DNA of 33,982 nucleotides from the NCBI GenBank assembly GCA_018623195.1, contig JAAZVY010000015.1:1-33982 (forward strand), in the 5' to 3' direction. Source of the stretch: Flavobacteriaceae bacterium. GTDB lineage: Bacteria > Bacteroidota > Bacteroidia > Flavobacteriales > Flavobacteriaceae. Shown here piece after piece: positions 15,733 through 22,988 of this stretch; positions within the stretch are counted from its first letter, which is position 1; the number at the start of each line of letters is the position of its first letter. Position numbers and translations under genes: made by a program. The notes below the pieces were generated by a model, which worked only from the letters and a program-made list of their open reading frames with translations, had not been told where the DNA came from and did not search any database.

Positions 15733-16049
15733 CTATCGGATATTAGGTCGGTTTCGAAAATATAACCATTCGTGCTTTAAAACAATAGTTATATGCTGTG
15801 TAGCCTTTAGATAAATCTTACCACCGGACAATGATTGAAACTTATTAGAACTGTCAGAATTCTAATAGTTCAGATGACTGAGAATACCCTAGGATTAGCC
15901 TCAGTCGTTTCGCTCCTTCGGCTTTTCCTTTACATCCCGAAGTCTAAAGTTGAATAAAGCAATAGAGGAAAACTAATGTATTCTTGCAATATGAGATAAT
16001 TAGGTTTTATTCATGCTTAATTTAGGTAGTCATCGCGTTAAAATGTGTT
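15733..16049. other. 317-bp gene-free region between divergent genes
   Basis: No convincing coding frame is seen. Besides the probable minus-strand promoter near 15755, it holds three inverted repeats: ATTAGAA/TTCTAAT at 15844-15866 (9-nt spacer), GACTGAG/CTCAGTC at 15876-15906, and CTTCGG/CCGAAG at 15916-15942. The last two lie in a relatively G+C-rich patch and lack a T-run, so they are not clear terminators. No good consensus promoter was found for the plus-strand lipoprotein gene. Confidence 0.6.
15752..15785 (-). promoter_or_regulatory. Probable promoter of the DUF4198-hupE operon
   Basis: Reading the minus strand, TTG (15783-15785) is followed after 20 bases by TATTTTCG (15755-15762), one mismatch from the Bacteroidota -7 box TAnnTTTG. 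The gene start is about 20 bases further on. The box sits in TATTTTCGAAA, also found before the other nickel permease (1386-1396). Confidence 0.4.
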
Positions 16050-17741
16050 ATGAAAAACTTCATTTATACCATAACTACCTGTTTTTTAATATTGGTTTTA
16101 GGATGTTCAAAGGATAATCAAATCATTGAAGAACCTGAGATCCCAAAATTCAACGTTGTTATTTTGGCAGGAGAAGGTGGAATCGTCAATTCTTCTGGTG
16201 GCACTTTTAGTAAAGGATCTACTATAACTATAAGTGCTATTCCAAATCAAGAATTTGAATTTGAACAGTGGTCAGACGGTTCTACTGAAAATCCCAGAGA
16301 ATTAATTGTAACTAACAATATTAATCTAACAGCAATTTTTAAGGTAAGAAAGTATGCTTTAACGATCAATATAAATGGTGAAGGAACAGTCGATGAAGAG
16401 ATTTTGGTGCAAAATTCAACACCCTCAGAATATGAATCGGGGAAAACTATTCGTTTGACTGCAATTCCATCAGATTGTTGGGAGTTTACAGGTTGGTCAG
16501 GTGACATTGAGTCAAATGAAAACCCAATTGAAATTGTAATTACTTCATCAACGACTCTTAATCTATCTTTCAATGAAATTCCAATTAGAGAAATAGCGGA
16601 ATTTAACTCTATATCGTATGAATCAAGATCCTTCTACAACAGATCATTTAAAGACTATTTAGAGAATGGAGATGCTCTTGACGCAGTTGTACTGGACTAC
16701 AATATGGACGGCTTTATTGACTTCGTCCATACAGATTCTGAATACGGAGCATCCTTCAATGGAGTTGGGGTAAGGAATAAAATAAAATTCTTTAAAGGCG
16801 ACTGCAATGGTCAATTAGTCCTTGATGAGACACTAACGGGTAAATTTGATGGACTTGAACACGGAAGAAAAGGAATTGTTGGTGATTACAACAACGATGG
16901 CTATCCTGACATATTTTTTGTAGGTCATGGTATTGATGCTAATCCATATCCTGGTGAATATCCAATATTACTAATCAATGAAGGAGGCAGTGATTTTAAA
17001 GAAGAAAGATTCGAAAATCTGATCGGTTTTTTCCATACAACATCTTCTGGCGATTATGACAATGATGGTGATCAAGACATTATTTTAATAAGCCAAGGTG
17101 TTACTTATATTCTAAAAAATGATGGAAACGCCACATTTAACATCATAAAAGATGATATAAATTATGATAGTAGAGCTGTAGTGGAGTTCGAACAAGCACC
17201 AATTGTTCCCCTCATGAATCAAATTTACACCTCGGAATTATTCGATGTTAACTCAGACGGCTACTTAGATCTAATTGTAACAGGCCACGATTTCCCTGAT
17301 CAATATTCAGGGGAATCTGCAGTATTGTTCGGTGATGGGTCAACATTTTTGAATGGCTATAAAACCCTACCATCTTCAGAAGGTTATGGTATCGGTGTTG
17401 ATATCGATTTTTATGACATAAACCTGGATGGCACGTTAGAAATTATTGTTAATAGAACTGGAGACCCAATAAATGGGCTTGGCTTCTATACAGGATGGAA
17501 AATACAAATACTAGAACTTGTTGGTGGTAATTATGTAGATGCTACAGATAAATTTATTGATGAGAGTTCAGGTGTTGATTCTAGCTGGATGTATTGGCTT
17601 CATATAGATGATTTTGATAACGATGGCGTCATTGAGTTGTTTAATGATGATTTAAAGACAGAAGCAAAATCGTCCGTTCGTCCCTATAAGGTTTGGGATT
17701 TAGTTAACGGAAAATTTATACTTCAAACTACGGAGGAATAA
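16050..17741 (+). CDS. Lipoprotein with two InlB-type B-repeats and FG-GAP/VCBS repeats
   Basis: This 563-aa surface or periplasmic lipoprotein has a signal peptide ending LVLGC, with Cys19 as the lipidated residue. Residues about 33-95 and 100-175 are two divergent InlB B-repeats (GEGGIVNSSGG, FEFEQWSDGSTENP; GEGTVDEEIL, WEFTGWSGDIESNENP). The rest contains FG-GAP/VCBS-like calcium-binding repeats with DxNxDGxxD loops (NMDGFIDF, NNDGYPDIFF, DNDGDQDIIL, NSDGYLDLIV, DNDGVIELF), as in integrin-like propellers. Binding of a surface ligand or glycan is plausible but the target is unknown. It is a single gene followed by a strong terminator. Confidence 0.88.
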   Translation: MKNFIYTITTCFLILVLGCSKDNQIIEEPEIPKFNVVILAGEGGIVNSSGGTFSKGSTITISAIPNQEFEFEQWSDGSTENPRELIVTNNINLTAIFKVRKYALTININGEGTVDEEILVQNSTPSEYESGKTIRLTAIPSDCWEFTGWSGDIESNENPIEIVITSSTTLNLSFNEIPIREIAEFNSISYESRSFYNRSFKDYLENGDALDAVVLDYNMDGFIDFVHTDSEYGASFNGVGVRNKIKFFKGDCNGQLVLDETLTGKFDGLEHGRKGIVGDYNNDGYPDIFFVGHGIDANPYPGEYPILLINEGGSDFKEERFENLIGFFHTTSSGDYDNDGDQDIILISQGVTYILKNDGNATFNIIKDDINYDSRAVVEFEQAPIVPLMNQIYTSELFDVNSDGYLDLIVTGHDFPDQYSGESAVLFGDGSTFLNGYKTLPSSEGYGIGVDIDFYDINLDGTLEIIVNRTGDPINGLGFYTGWKIQILELVGGNYVDATDKFIDESSGVDSSWMYWLHIDDFDNDGVIELFNDDLKTEAKSSVRPYKVWDLVNGKFILQTTEE

Positions 17742-17746
17742 AACAC

Positions 17747-17774
17747 AAAACCCATGCAAATGCATGGGTTTTTT
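17747..17774 (+). terminator. Rho-independent terminator after the InlB/VCBS lipoprotein gene
   Basis: A near-perfect hairpin of 12-bp arms (AAAACCCATGCA and TGCATGGGTTTT) with a 2-nt loop ends in a run of six T. It starts 5 bases after the stop codon. Because A-tracts flank the other side, it may also stop transcription from the tRNA side. Confidence 0.9.
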
Positions 17775-17786
17775 CTATCCTTTAGT

Positions 17787-17860
17787 GGGTGTTACAGGAT
17801 TCGAACCTGTGACCTCTACCCTGTCAAGGTAGCGCTCTAAACCAACTGAGCTAAACACCC
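17787..17860 (-). tRNA. tRNA-Val (anticodon GAC)
   Basis: This 74-nt cloverleaf reads on the minus strand. The acceptor arm is GGGTGTT/AACACCC, the D arm is GCTC..GAGC, the anticodon stem is CTACC/GGTAG with loop TTGACAG, and the T arm is ACAGG-TTCGAAT-CCTGT. The anticodon GAC reads GUC/GUU valine codons. The 3' CCA is not encoded. Confidence 0.95.
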
Positions 17861-17933
17861 TTGTATGTTGCGAATTTACAATGAAAGAAATCAAATCGAT
17901 CGAAGAGCATTAAAAATAAAATGTAAATAAAAC

Positions 17934-17963
17934 TTGACATTGATATAAAAACTACTACTTTTG
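17934..17963 (+). promoter_or_regulatory. Consensus Bacteroidota promoter of the membrane protein-XRE operon
   Basis: TTG (17934-17936), 19 bases, then TACTTTTG (17956-17963) matches the sigma-ABfr-type consensus TTG-N19-TAnnTTTG exactly. Transcription should start near 17970, leaving a leader of about a dozen bases before the ATG at 17982. This also rules out the TTG at 17961 as the start codon. Confidence 0.75.
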
Positions 17964-17981
17964 TCAAATAAACTTTACAAA

Positions 17982-18374
17982 ATGAAAGAAGAACGTAAGA
18001 AAAGAATGACCCAATTAGCCATATGGACTTGGACTTGGGTGGCAACTTTGGCCCTAGCCACTTTTGGGCCTGAATTTATTTGGGCAGCCGATAGTCCACT
18101 GACGATTGCCTCAATCGTGCTAAACTTTCTAAACGGAGCCTTAATGATTTGGGCGAATCGAAATCTGTACAATCATTACGATGAGTTAGAGCGTAAAATT
18201 CACCTTGAAGCTATGGCTTTGACTCTTGGAGTTGCGGTAATCGTCGGCCTGACCTATTCCTTATTAGATCAGAAAAATATTATCCAGTCAGATGCAGAGA
18301 TTGGTGTATTGGTTGGTATCATCGGTATCACCTATGGGGTTGCCATGGGTATTAACACAAAACGGTACTCATGA
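17982..18374 (+). CDS. Small multi-spanning membrane protein paired with an XRE regulator
   Basis: This 130-aa protein has a charged N-terminus (MKEERKKRMTQ) and about four hydrophobic segments (WTWTWVATLALATFG, IASIVLNFLNGALMIW, AMALTLGVAVIVGLTYSLL, IGVLVGIIGITYGVAMGI). The function is unknown. The start chosen is the ATG at 17982, because an upstream TTG lies within the -7 box. It overlaps the XRE regulator gene by 4 bp, an arrangement often seen where a small membrane protein and a Cro/CI-type repressor form one unit. Confidence 0.8.
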   Translation: MKEERKKRMTQLAIWTWTWVATLALATFGPEFIWAADSPLTIASIVLNFLNGALMIWANRNLYNHYDELERKIHLEAMALTLGVAVIVGLTYSLLDQKNIIQSDAEIGVLVGIIGITYGVAMGINTKRYS

Positions 18375-18565
18375 ATAACCGAGTAAAAGAACTCAGAAAA
18401 GAAAAAGGATATACTCAGGAAGATCTTGCTGAAATTATCGGAGTTTCGAGGCAAACGGTCAATGCGATTGAGAAACAAAAATTCGATCCTAGTTTGAATA
18501 CTGCTTTTAAAATGGCGAAACTTTTTAAGCTTCCGATCGAATCAATTTTTCTTGGTGAAGATTAG
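18371..18565 (+). CDS. XRE (Cro/CI)-family helix-turn-helix regulator
   Basis: This 64-aa protein is essentially one HTH_3 domain: VKELRKEKGYTQEDLAEIIG, with recognition helix SRQTVNAIEKQ at about residues 25-36, and a short LFKLPIESIFLGED tail. It resembles the small YvaO/YozG-like regulators that are usually encoded next to a membrane protein and may repress their own operon. It is translationally coupled to the membrane protein gene. Its last 4 bp overlap the convergent sialidase gene. Confidence 0.93.
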   Translation: MNNRVKELRKEKGYTQEDLAEIIGVSRQTVNAIEKQKFDPSLNTAFKMAKLFKLPIESIFLGED

Positions 18566-19674
18566 TTGGCAAGATTAATTTCGATTCGCTTAAAGTTAAT
18601 TTGATCATAATCTGCAGACTCGTAGAGAAGGCCCAACTCGGTCCTACTTAATTGAAGTAAATCACTGTAAGCAGCAAAGCCAGGTTCGACAATCTCTAAA
18701 ACACTCCAGTTTCTACCTCGATCAGAAGATTTCCACAAGGTGAGTTGCTCCCTTTTTTCAATTGAAGCAGGCCCAAGATGGTAAAGATGATCTGATTCAG
18801 GTATGTATATTATCGATGATTGGCAAACAGGTGTGGTAAGTTCAGCAACTAAGTCGTATTCATTCCAATGAACCCCGTTGTCTAAACTGCGAGCAATCAT
18901 TTTAGATTGATCCTTATTGTTTTGCATTCGTATAAGCAATAACAGTTCGTCACCCGGCAATTCTACCGCCATAGCTTCATTCGAAGAAGGAACAGGTAGA
19001 TCTTCAGACACCTTCCAGGTTTTCCCAAAGTCATCCGAATAAATACCGTACGAATGATAATCTTTGAAATTCTCTTGAGGGTCACCCAAAGAATGGTTAG
19101 CTGGCAAATAAATTCTTCCCTTATTCGTTCCCATAGCCAGTTGAATGGCATGACCAGGGCCTAGAGCAAAAGTGCGAGCATCTTTGAATTCTATGGTACT
19201 AAAGCGATCGAAATGCACCTCATTCGAGATGTCAATGGGTTCAGACCAAGACCAACCGAAGTCAGAAGAAAAGGTATAATAAGCTTTACGTCTTCCGTTT
19301 CCTGAACGCGTTTCCCACTCAGACTGGGTACCTGTATTGTAGAAAAGCATTAATCTTCCTTCGGGATATTCGGGGTTAAGCATATCAATCACCGGAGTAG
19401 GATTTCCGGCTTGAAGTTCAGCATTGTCAACGATGACTCGAGGCGCAGTCCAGTTTTCTCCTCCATCGTGGCTAATTCTTAGTAAAATATCAACGTCTCC
19501 AAAATCTCCACACCCTGCTTTTCTTCCTTCGGCAAATGCATATAGCTTAGAACCTGAGCCTACCATTGCCGGAATCCGAAAACATTGATAGCCCAAATCT
19601 CCAGACTGAAACAGCGTCTGATACTGCGCACCTAAAGAAGAGCAAATAAGTAGTAATAAAAGGCTAATTCGCAT
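18562..19674 (-). CDS. Secreted exo-alpha-sialidase (GH33)
   Basis: This 370-aa enzyme cleaves terminal sialic acids. A signal peptide (MRISLLLLLICSSLGAQ) is followed by the sialidase FRIP motif (Phe32-Pro35, carrying the first arginine of the triad). Five Asp-box repeats of form S-x-D-x-G-x-x-W are visible: SHDGGENW, SSDFGWSW, SDDFGKTW, SLDNGVHW and SSDRGRNW. SNEAMAVEL and LLIRMQ match the catalytic Glu region and the second Arg, and AAYSDL could hold the nucleophilic Tyr. It follows the nitroreductase gene with no gap. No other sialic-acid catabolic gene lies nearby. Confidence 0.9.
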   Translation of the reverse strand: MRISLLLLLICSSLGAQYQTLFQSGDLGYQCFRIPAMVGSGSKLYAFAEGRKAGCGDFGDVDILLRISHDGGENWTAPRVIVDNAELQAGNPTPVIDMLNPEYPEGRLMLFYNTGTQSEWETRSGNGRRKAYYTFSSDFGWSWSEPIDISNEVHFDRFSTIEFKDARTFALGPGHAIQLAMGTNKGRIYLPANHSLGDPQENFKDYHSYGIYSDDFGKTWKVSEDLPVPSSNEAMAVELPGDELLLLIRMQNNKDQSKMIARSLDNGVHWNEYDLVAELTTPVCQSSIIYIPESDHLYHLGPASIEKREQLTLWKSSDRGRNWSVLEIVEPGFAAYSDLLQLSRTELGLLYESADYDQINFKRIEINLAN

Positions 19675-20403
19675 TTATACTCGTTTGTAAACCTCTTCAA
19701 AAGGAACACGACAACGCTCGCCCCATATTCCCTCATTTCCTTTTCTAATTCCGCACGAGATAATCATATTGATTTTTGCCGAATTAGGAAGATTTAGAAG
19801 TCGCTTTACCCTACGACTATCAAAACCCTCCATAGGGCAAGTATCATAACCTTTCTCTGCCATGGCAAGCATAAAGGTTTGAGCAGCGAGGGCGCAAGAT
19901 TTATGAGCAACCCCGCGCATATGGGTTTCGGTTACCTCTCTAACCACAGGCCTAAACCATCCCATAACGGTCACCACTAACCACCTGAACACCCCCATTA
20001 GTCGAAAGCAACGACTGTATAGAAAAGGCATCAGCTTACCGTAATAAGTCTCTCGAACCGCAATTCGTTTTGCTTTTCGAGCGGCAGGGCTATTTCTGTC
20101 AATATTTCCCTTTTCAAAATTGAGAACAAACTGAGCGCGCGTTCGATGCAGATCTTGTCGAGTGACAAATACCACCCACTGATCAGCAGTTGAGGCCGCT
20201 GTTTGCCCTAGGCAGGCATCCGTAATTGCATCTTTATAGTTCTTATCTGTGATATGTATAAATTCCCATAACTGAAGATTTGAACTATTGGGAGCAAGTG
20301 TGGCCTGCTCTAAACAATCTTTTACCTTATCAGCATCTATTGGTTTTTCACTGTCGTAAATTCTTACAGAACGGCGATATTCTAATAAATCTTTTAAACT
20401 CAT
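19675..20403 (-). CDS. Nitroreductase-family FMN oxidoreductase
   Basis: This 242-aa cytoplasmic flavoprotein has the typical N-terminal motif LLEYRRSVRIYD and the FMN-contact segment APNSSNLQLWEF near residue 37. CALAAQTFMLAMAEKGYDTCPM is the usual helix before the C-terminal FMN-binding loop. It probably reduces quinones, nitro compounds or enones with NAD(P)H; the substrate cannot be told. A segment around residues 125-155 is rich in hydrophobic and basic residues (FLYSRCFRLMGVFRWLVVTVMGWF) and is longer than in standard nitroreductases, so membrane contact is possible. It heads a two-gene unit with the sialidase. Confidence 0.87.
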   Translation of the reverse strand: MSLKDLLEYRRSVRIYDSEKPIDADKVKDCLEQATLAPNSSNLQLWEFIHITDKNYKDAITDACLGQTAASTADQWVVFVTRQDLHRTRAQFVLNFEKGNIDRNSPAARKAKRIAVRETYYGKLMPFLYSRCFRLMGVFRWLVVTVMGWFRPVVREVTETHMRGVAHKSCALAAQTFMLAMAEKGYDTCPMEGFDSRRVKRLLNLPNSAKINMIISCGIRKGNEGIWGERCRVPFEEVYKRV

Positions 20404-20482
20404 ATGAGGTCTTGAAATAAACCAGTAATTTATTCAATAAGAATGAATTGTATCTTGTTATTACCCAAAGTTGGTTCAGATT

Positions 20483-21736
20483 ATGAATAAAAGAAACTTT
20501 TTAAAATCAACAGCTGCAGTACTTGCCACACCGCTATTAAGTTCATTTGATCTAAAGCAAGATCAGTACAATAAACCTCTTTCAACTTTGAAAGGAGAGG
20601 CTCTTTGGAAAAGAGTTCGACAAGATTACCACTTAAAAGAGGACTATATCAATTTAGAGAGTGGTTACTATAATATCATTCCTACTCCTACTTTAAGAAA
20701 GGTTAACGAACACCTCGAACGGGTGAACAAGGAAGGGTCTTACTACATGAGAAATCAACTCGATATCGACCGAAAGGAAGTAACCGATAAGTTGGCCGAA
20801 TTTGTCGGATGTAACCCAAAAGACCTGGCCATAACAAGAAACACTACTGAATCATTAGACCTTGTGATTTCTGGATTTCCTTGGGAGGCAGGAGATCACG
20901 CCATTTATGCTGAACAAGATTACGGTGCTATGCAACTGATGTTCGAACAAATTTCAAAACGACATGGGGTACAGTTAGATGTGGTATCCGTTCCTAATCA
21001 TCCGAAAGATGATGATGAAATAATTGCTCTCTACGAGTCGAAAATCACCTCAAAGACTAAGTTGATTATGGTATGCCACATGATCAATATCACAGGGCAA
21101 ATACTCCCCATCAAAAAGATATGCGATATGGCACACTCCTATGGCGTAGAAGTTTTGGTTGATGGCGCTCACTGCGTTGGACACTTTGATTTTAAAATCA
21201 CAGAATTAAATTGTGATTACTATGGTTCTAGTCTTCACAAGTGGTTGGCAGCCCCATTAGGCAATGGTCTACTCTATATCAAAGACGAACATCGTCCAAA
21301 AATCTGGCCTTTGCTTGCAGACTACGAAAAAGACCTTACTCAAATTCGCAGGTTAAACCATTTAGGGACGCATCCGGCCTACATCACTCTTGGCATAGAA
21401 GATGCCATAGACTACCTCAACGAGATGGGTATTAAACGCAAAGAACAACGCCTTAGTCAGATAAGACAATACTGGATGAAAAATCTTCAAGCAGTTGATA
21501 ATGTTCAGATCAACACACCTTGGAGCAACGAAAGAGCTTGTGGAATAGCAAATGTTGGTCTTAAAAACCTGAAACCTGCAGAAATGGCAAAAAGACTCTT
21601 TGACGAGTTTGATATTTTCACCGTAGCTATTGATTATGCCAACGTTCAAGGTTGCAGAATTACTCCCAATGTATTTACCACTTTCGACGAGTTAGATCGC
21701 TTTTCAGAAGCTGTTATACAACTCTCAAAAGTTTAG
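20483..21736 (+). CDS. Class V PLP aminotransferase with an export-type N-terminus
   Basis: This 417-aa fold-type I PLP enzyme resembles isopenicillin-N epimerase/cysteine desulfurase-like proteins. The start is the ATG at 20483; an in-frame TTG at 20471 is less likely. The N-terminus MNKRNFLKSTAAVLATPLLSS is Tat-like, with KR instead of RR. Core motifs are RNTTESLDLVISG, HMINITGQILPIK, VDGAHCVGHFDF (the Asp that binds the PLP ring) and SSLHKWLAAPLG with the Schiff-base lysine. The reaction is unknown. It converges on, and abuts, the next aminotransferase gene. Confidence 0.87.
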   Translation: MNKRNFLKSTAAVLATPLLSSFDLKQDQYNKPLSTLKGEALWKRVRQDYHLKEDYINLESGYYNIIPTPTLRKVNEHLERVNKEGSYYMRNQLDIDRKEVTDKLAEFVGCNPKDLAITRNTTESLDLVISGFPWEAGDHAIYAEQDYGAMQLMFEQISKRHGVQLDVVSVPNHPKDDDEIIALYESKITSKTKLIMVCHMINITGQILPIKKICDMAHSYGVEVLVDGAHCVGHFDFKITELNCDYYGSSLHKWLAAPLGNGLLYIKDEHRPKIWPLLADYEKDLTQIRRLNHLGTHPAYITLGIEDAIDYLNEMGIKRKEQRLSQIRQYWMKNLQAVDNVQINTPWSNERACGIANVGLKNLKPAEMAKRLFDEFDIFTVAIDYANVQGCRITPNVFTTFDELDRFSEAVIQLSKV

Positions 21737-22852
21737 CTATCCATTATATACCTCGAGCATGCCTTTAATGAATAGATCGACCTCTTCTGCAGTTCCAGTA
21801 CTTATACGACACCAATCATAAAATGGAGGAAAAGGTCTACCGATTCGCACCCCTTTAGCTAACATTTCAGGGCCTAATTCCCTAATGTCTCTTTTCGAAT
21901 GAAAAAAGATAAAATTGGTACTTGAGCGAACGTAATCTAACTGAAGGTGGTCCAATAAATCGTAGATACGCTGTTTTTGTTTGCGATTTTGTTCAAGTGA
22001 AAACTGATAAAAATCACGATCTTCTAAAGAAGCTTCTGCAGCGGCAATGGCAAGTACATTACTCATTGCTACCACATTCTTGCGTATTTGTTGTGCTAAA
22101 TGAGGCGGAGCGATAAGGTATCCTATCCTCGTTCCCGCAAGACCATAAACCTTAGAAAAGGTTTTCGAGACGATCACATTCTTTCCCTGTCTTACCAGTG
22201 CATCCATAGAAGGGTAATGATCTTCTTCTATAAAATCATAGTAAGCTTCATCTGAGAAAACGATGGTACGATCACTTACTGAATTACAAAAATCCGTTAA
22301 GGCATCAGCCGGTAGTAAAGTTCCTGTTGGGTTATTCGGGTTGCATAAAAACACCAGCTTGGTCTTTGAACTTATACGCCTTTCAATTTCATTTAAGTCG
22401 TATCCTTTATCTTCTCCTACAGGAACCCAATTGATAGTCGCATCCCATCCCTTGGCATAATCCATCATAGCTAAGAAAGTGGGCTGACCAGCAATAATCT
22501 CTCCTCCACTGTGAGCAAAGGTGAGCCCTGTAATTTTAAGGCCTTCAGTAGAGCCACCGGTAACAATAATACTTTCAGGTTCAACACCGTGTATTTTTGC
22601 AAGCTTTTCTGCGAGTGCGTCACTGTACTCATAAGGATATCGACATGCGTGATCAAAGGCCTTAATAATTGATTCTTGAACCTTTTTCGAAGGACCATAA
22701 GGGTTCTCGTTTGAACTTAGCCGAACGACACTTTCTAAAGGTCGTGGATTGTAGTCAGCAATTTCCTTTGCTGAAAGCAACGTGGATGGAGCAACTAGTA
22801 ACCCCCCAATTCCTAAGGAGGATCTTAACCAATCTCTTCTTGTTTGTCCCAT
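21737..22852 (-). CDS. Histidinol-phosphate aminotransferase-like enzyme with Tat signal
   Basis: This 371-aa class I/II aminotransferase opens with a clear twin-arginine signal (QTRRDWLRSSLGIGG, Arg5-Arg6) and a hydrophobic stretch. Catalytic motifs are SSNENPYGPS, GSTEGLK, CNPNNPTGT, SDEAYYDF and SKTFSKVYGLAGTRIGY with the PLP lysine. These resemble HisC. However, a Tat signal and the absence of other his genes argue against histidine biosynthesis; a periplasmic amino-acid or amino-sugar substrate is more likely. Its start is about 20 bases after the T-run of the structured element at 22868-22936. Confidence 0.87.
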   Translation of the reverse strand: MGQTRRDWLRSSLGIGGLLVAPSTLLSAKEIADYNPRPLESVVRLSSNENPYGPSKKVQESIIKAFDHACRYPYEYSDALAEKLAKIHGVEPESIIVTGGSTEGLKITGLTFAHSGGEIIAGQPTFLAMMDYAKGWDATINWVPVGEDKGYDLNEIERRISSKTKLVFLCNPNNPTGTLLPADALTDFCNSVSDRTIVFSDEAYYDFIEEDHYPSMDALVRQGKNVIVSKTFSKVYGLAGTRIGYLIAPPHLAQQIRKNVVAMSNVLAIAAAEASLEDRDFYQFSLEQNRKQKQRIYDLLDHLQLDYVRSSTNFIFFHSKRDIRELGPEMLAKGVRIGRPFPPFYDWCRISTGTAEEVDLFIKGMLEVYNG

Positions 22853-22867
22853 AGTGATACGTTAATT

Positions 22868-22936
22868 AAAAAAGCACAGACGAGATACTTCACTTAAGGG
22901 AGGTAACGACCTCCAATATGCATCTTGTCCGTGCTT
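22868..22936 (-). terminator. Long two-part hairpin with oligo-U end (terminator, leader attenuator or small RNA)
   Basis: On the minus strand a 15-bp basal stem (22922-22936 with 22872-22886; one G-U pair, one mismatch) encloses a 6-bp apical hairpin GGAGGT-CGTT-ACCTCC (22899-22914) with asymmetric internal loops. It ends in six U residues at 22868-22873. It could terminate the dipeptidase operon, attenuate the HisC-like gene that starts about 20 bases later, or be the 3' end of a roughly 90-nt RNA. Confidence 0.65.
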
Positions 22937-22956
22937 GTCTCAATAGTAGAGAATCT

Positions 22957-22986
22957 CTAAGATACACAAAATCAGCAAACTACCAA
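22957..22986 (-). promoter_or_regulatory. Possible promoter for the structured RNA / HisC-like gene
   Basis: On the minus strand TTG (22984-22986) is followed after 19 bases by TATCTTAG (22957-22964), one mismatch from TAnnTTTG. It lies between the dipeptidase stop and the long hairpin, at the same spacing as the strong promoter at 17934-17963. Confidence 0.4.
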
Positions 22987-22988
22987 AA

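Noticed and set aside
15876-15942. Inverted repeats as terminators or mobile-element ends
   Set aside because: There is no T-run, no transposase and no target-site duplication; the stems are only 6-7 bp.
17961-17981. TTG start for the small membrane protein
   Set aside because: It overlaps the -7 box of a consensus promoter, so the codon would lie upstream of the transcription start.
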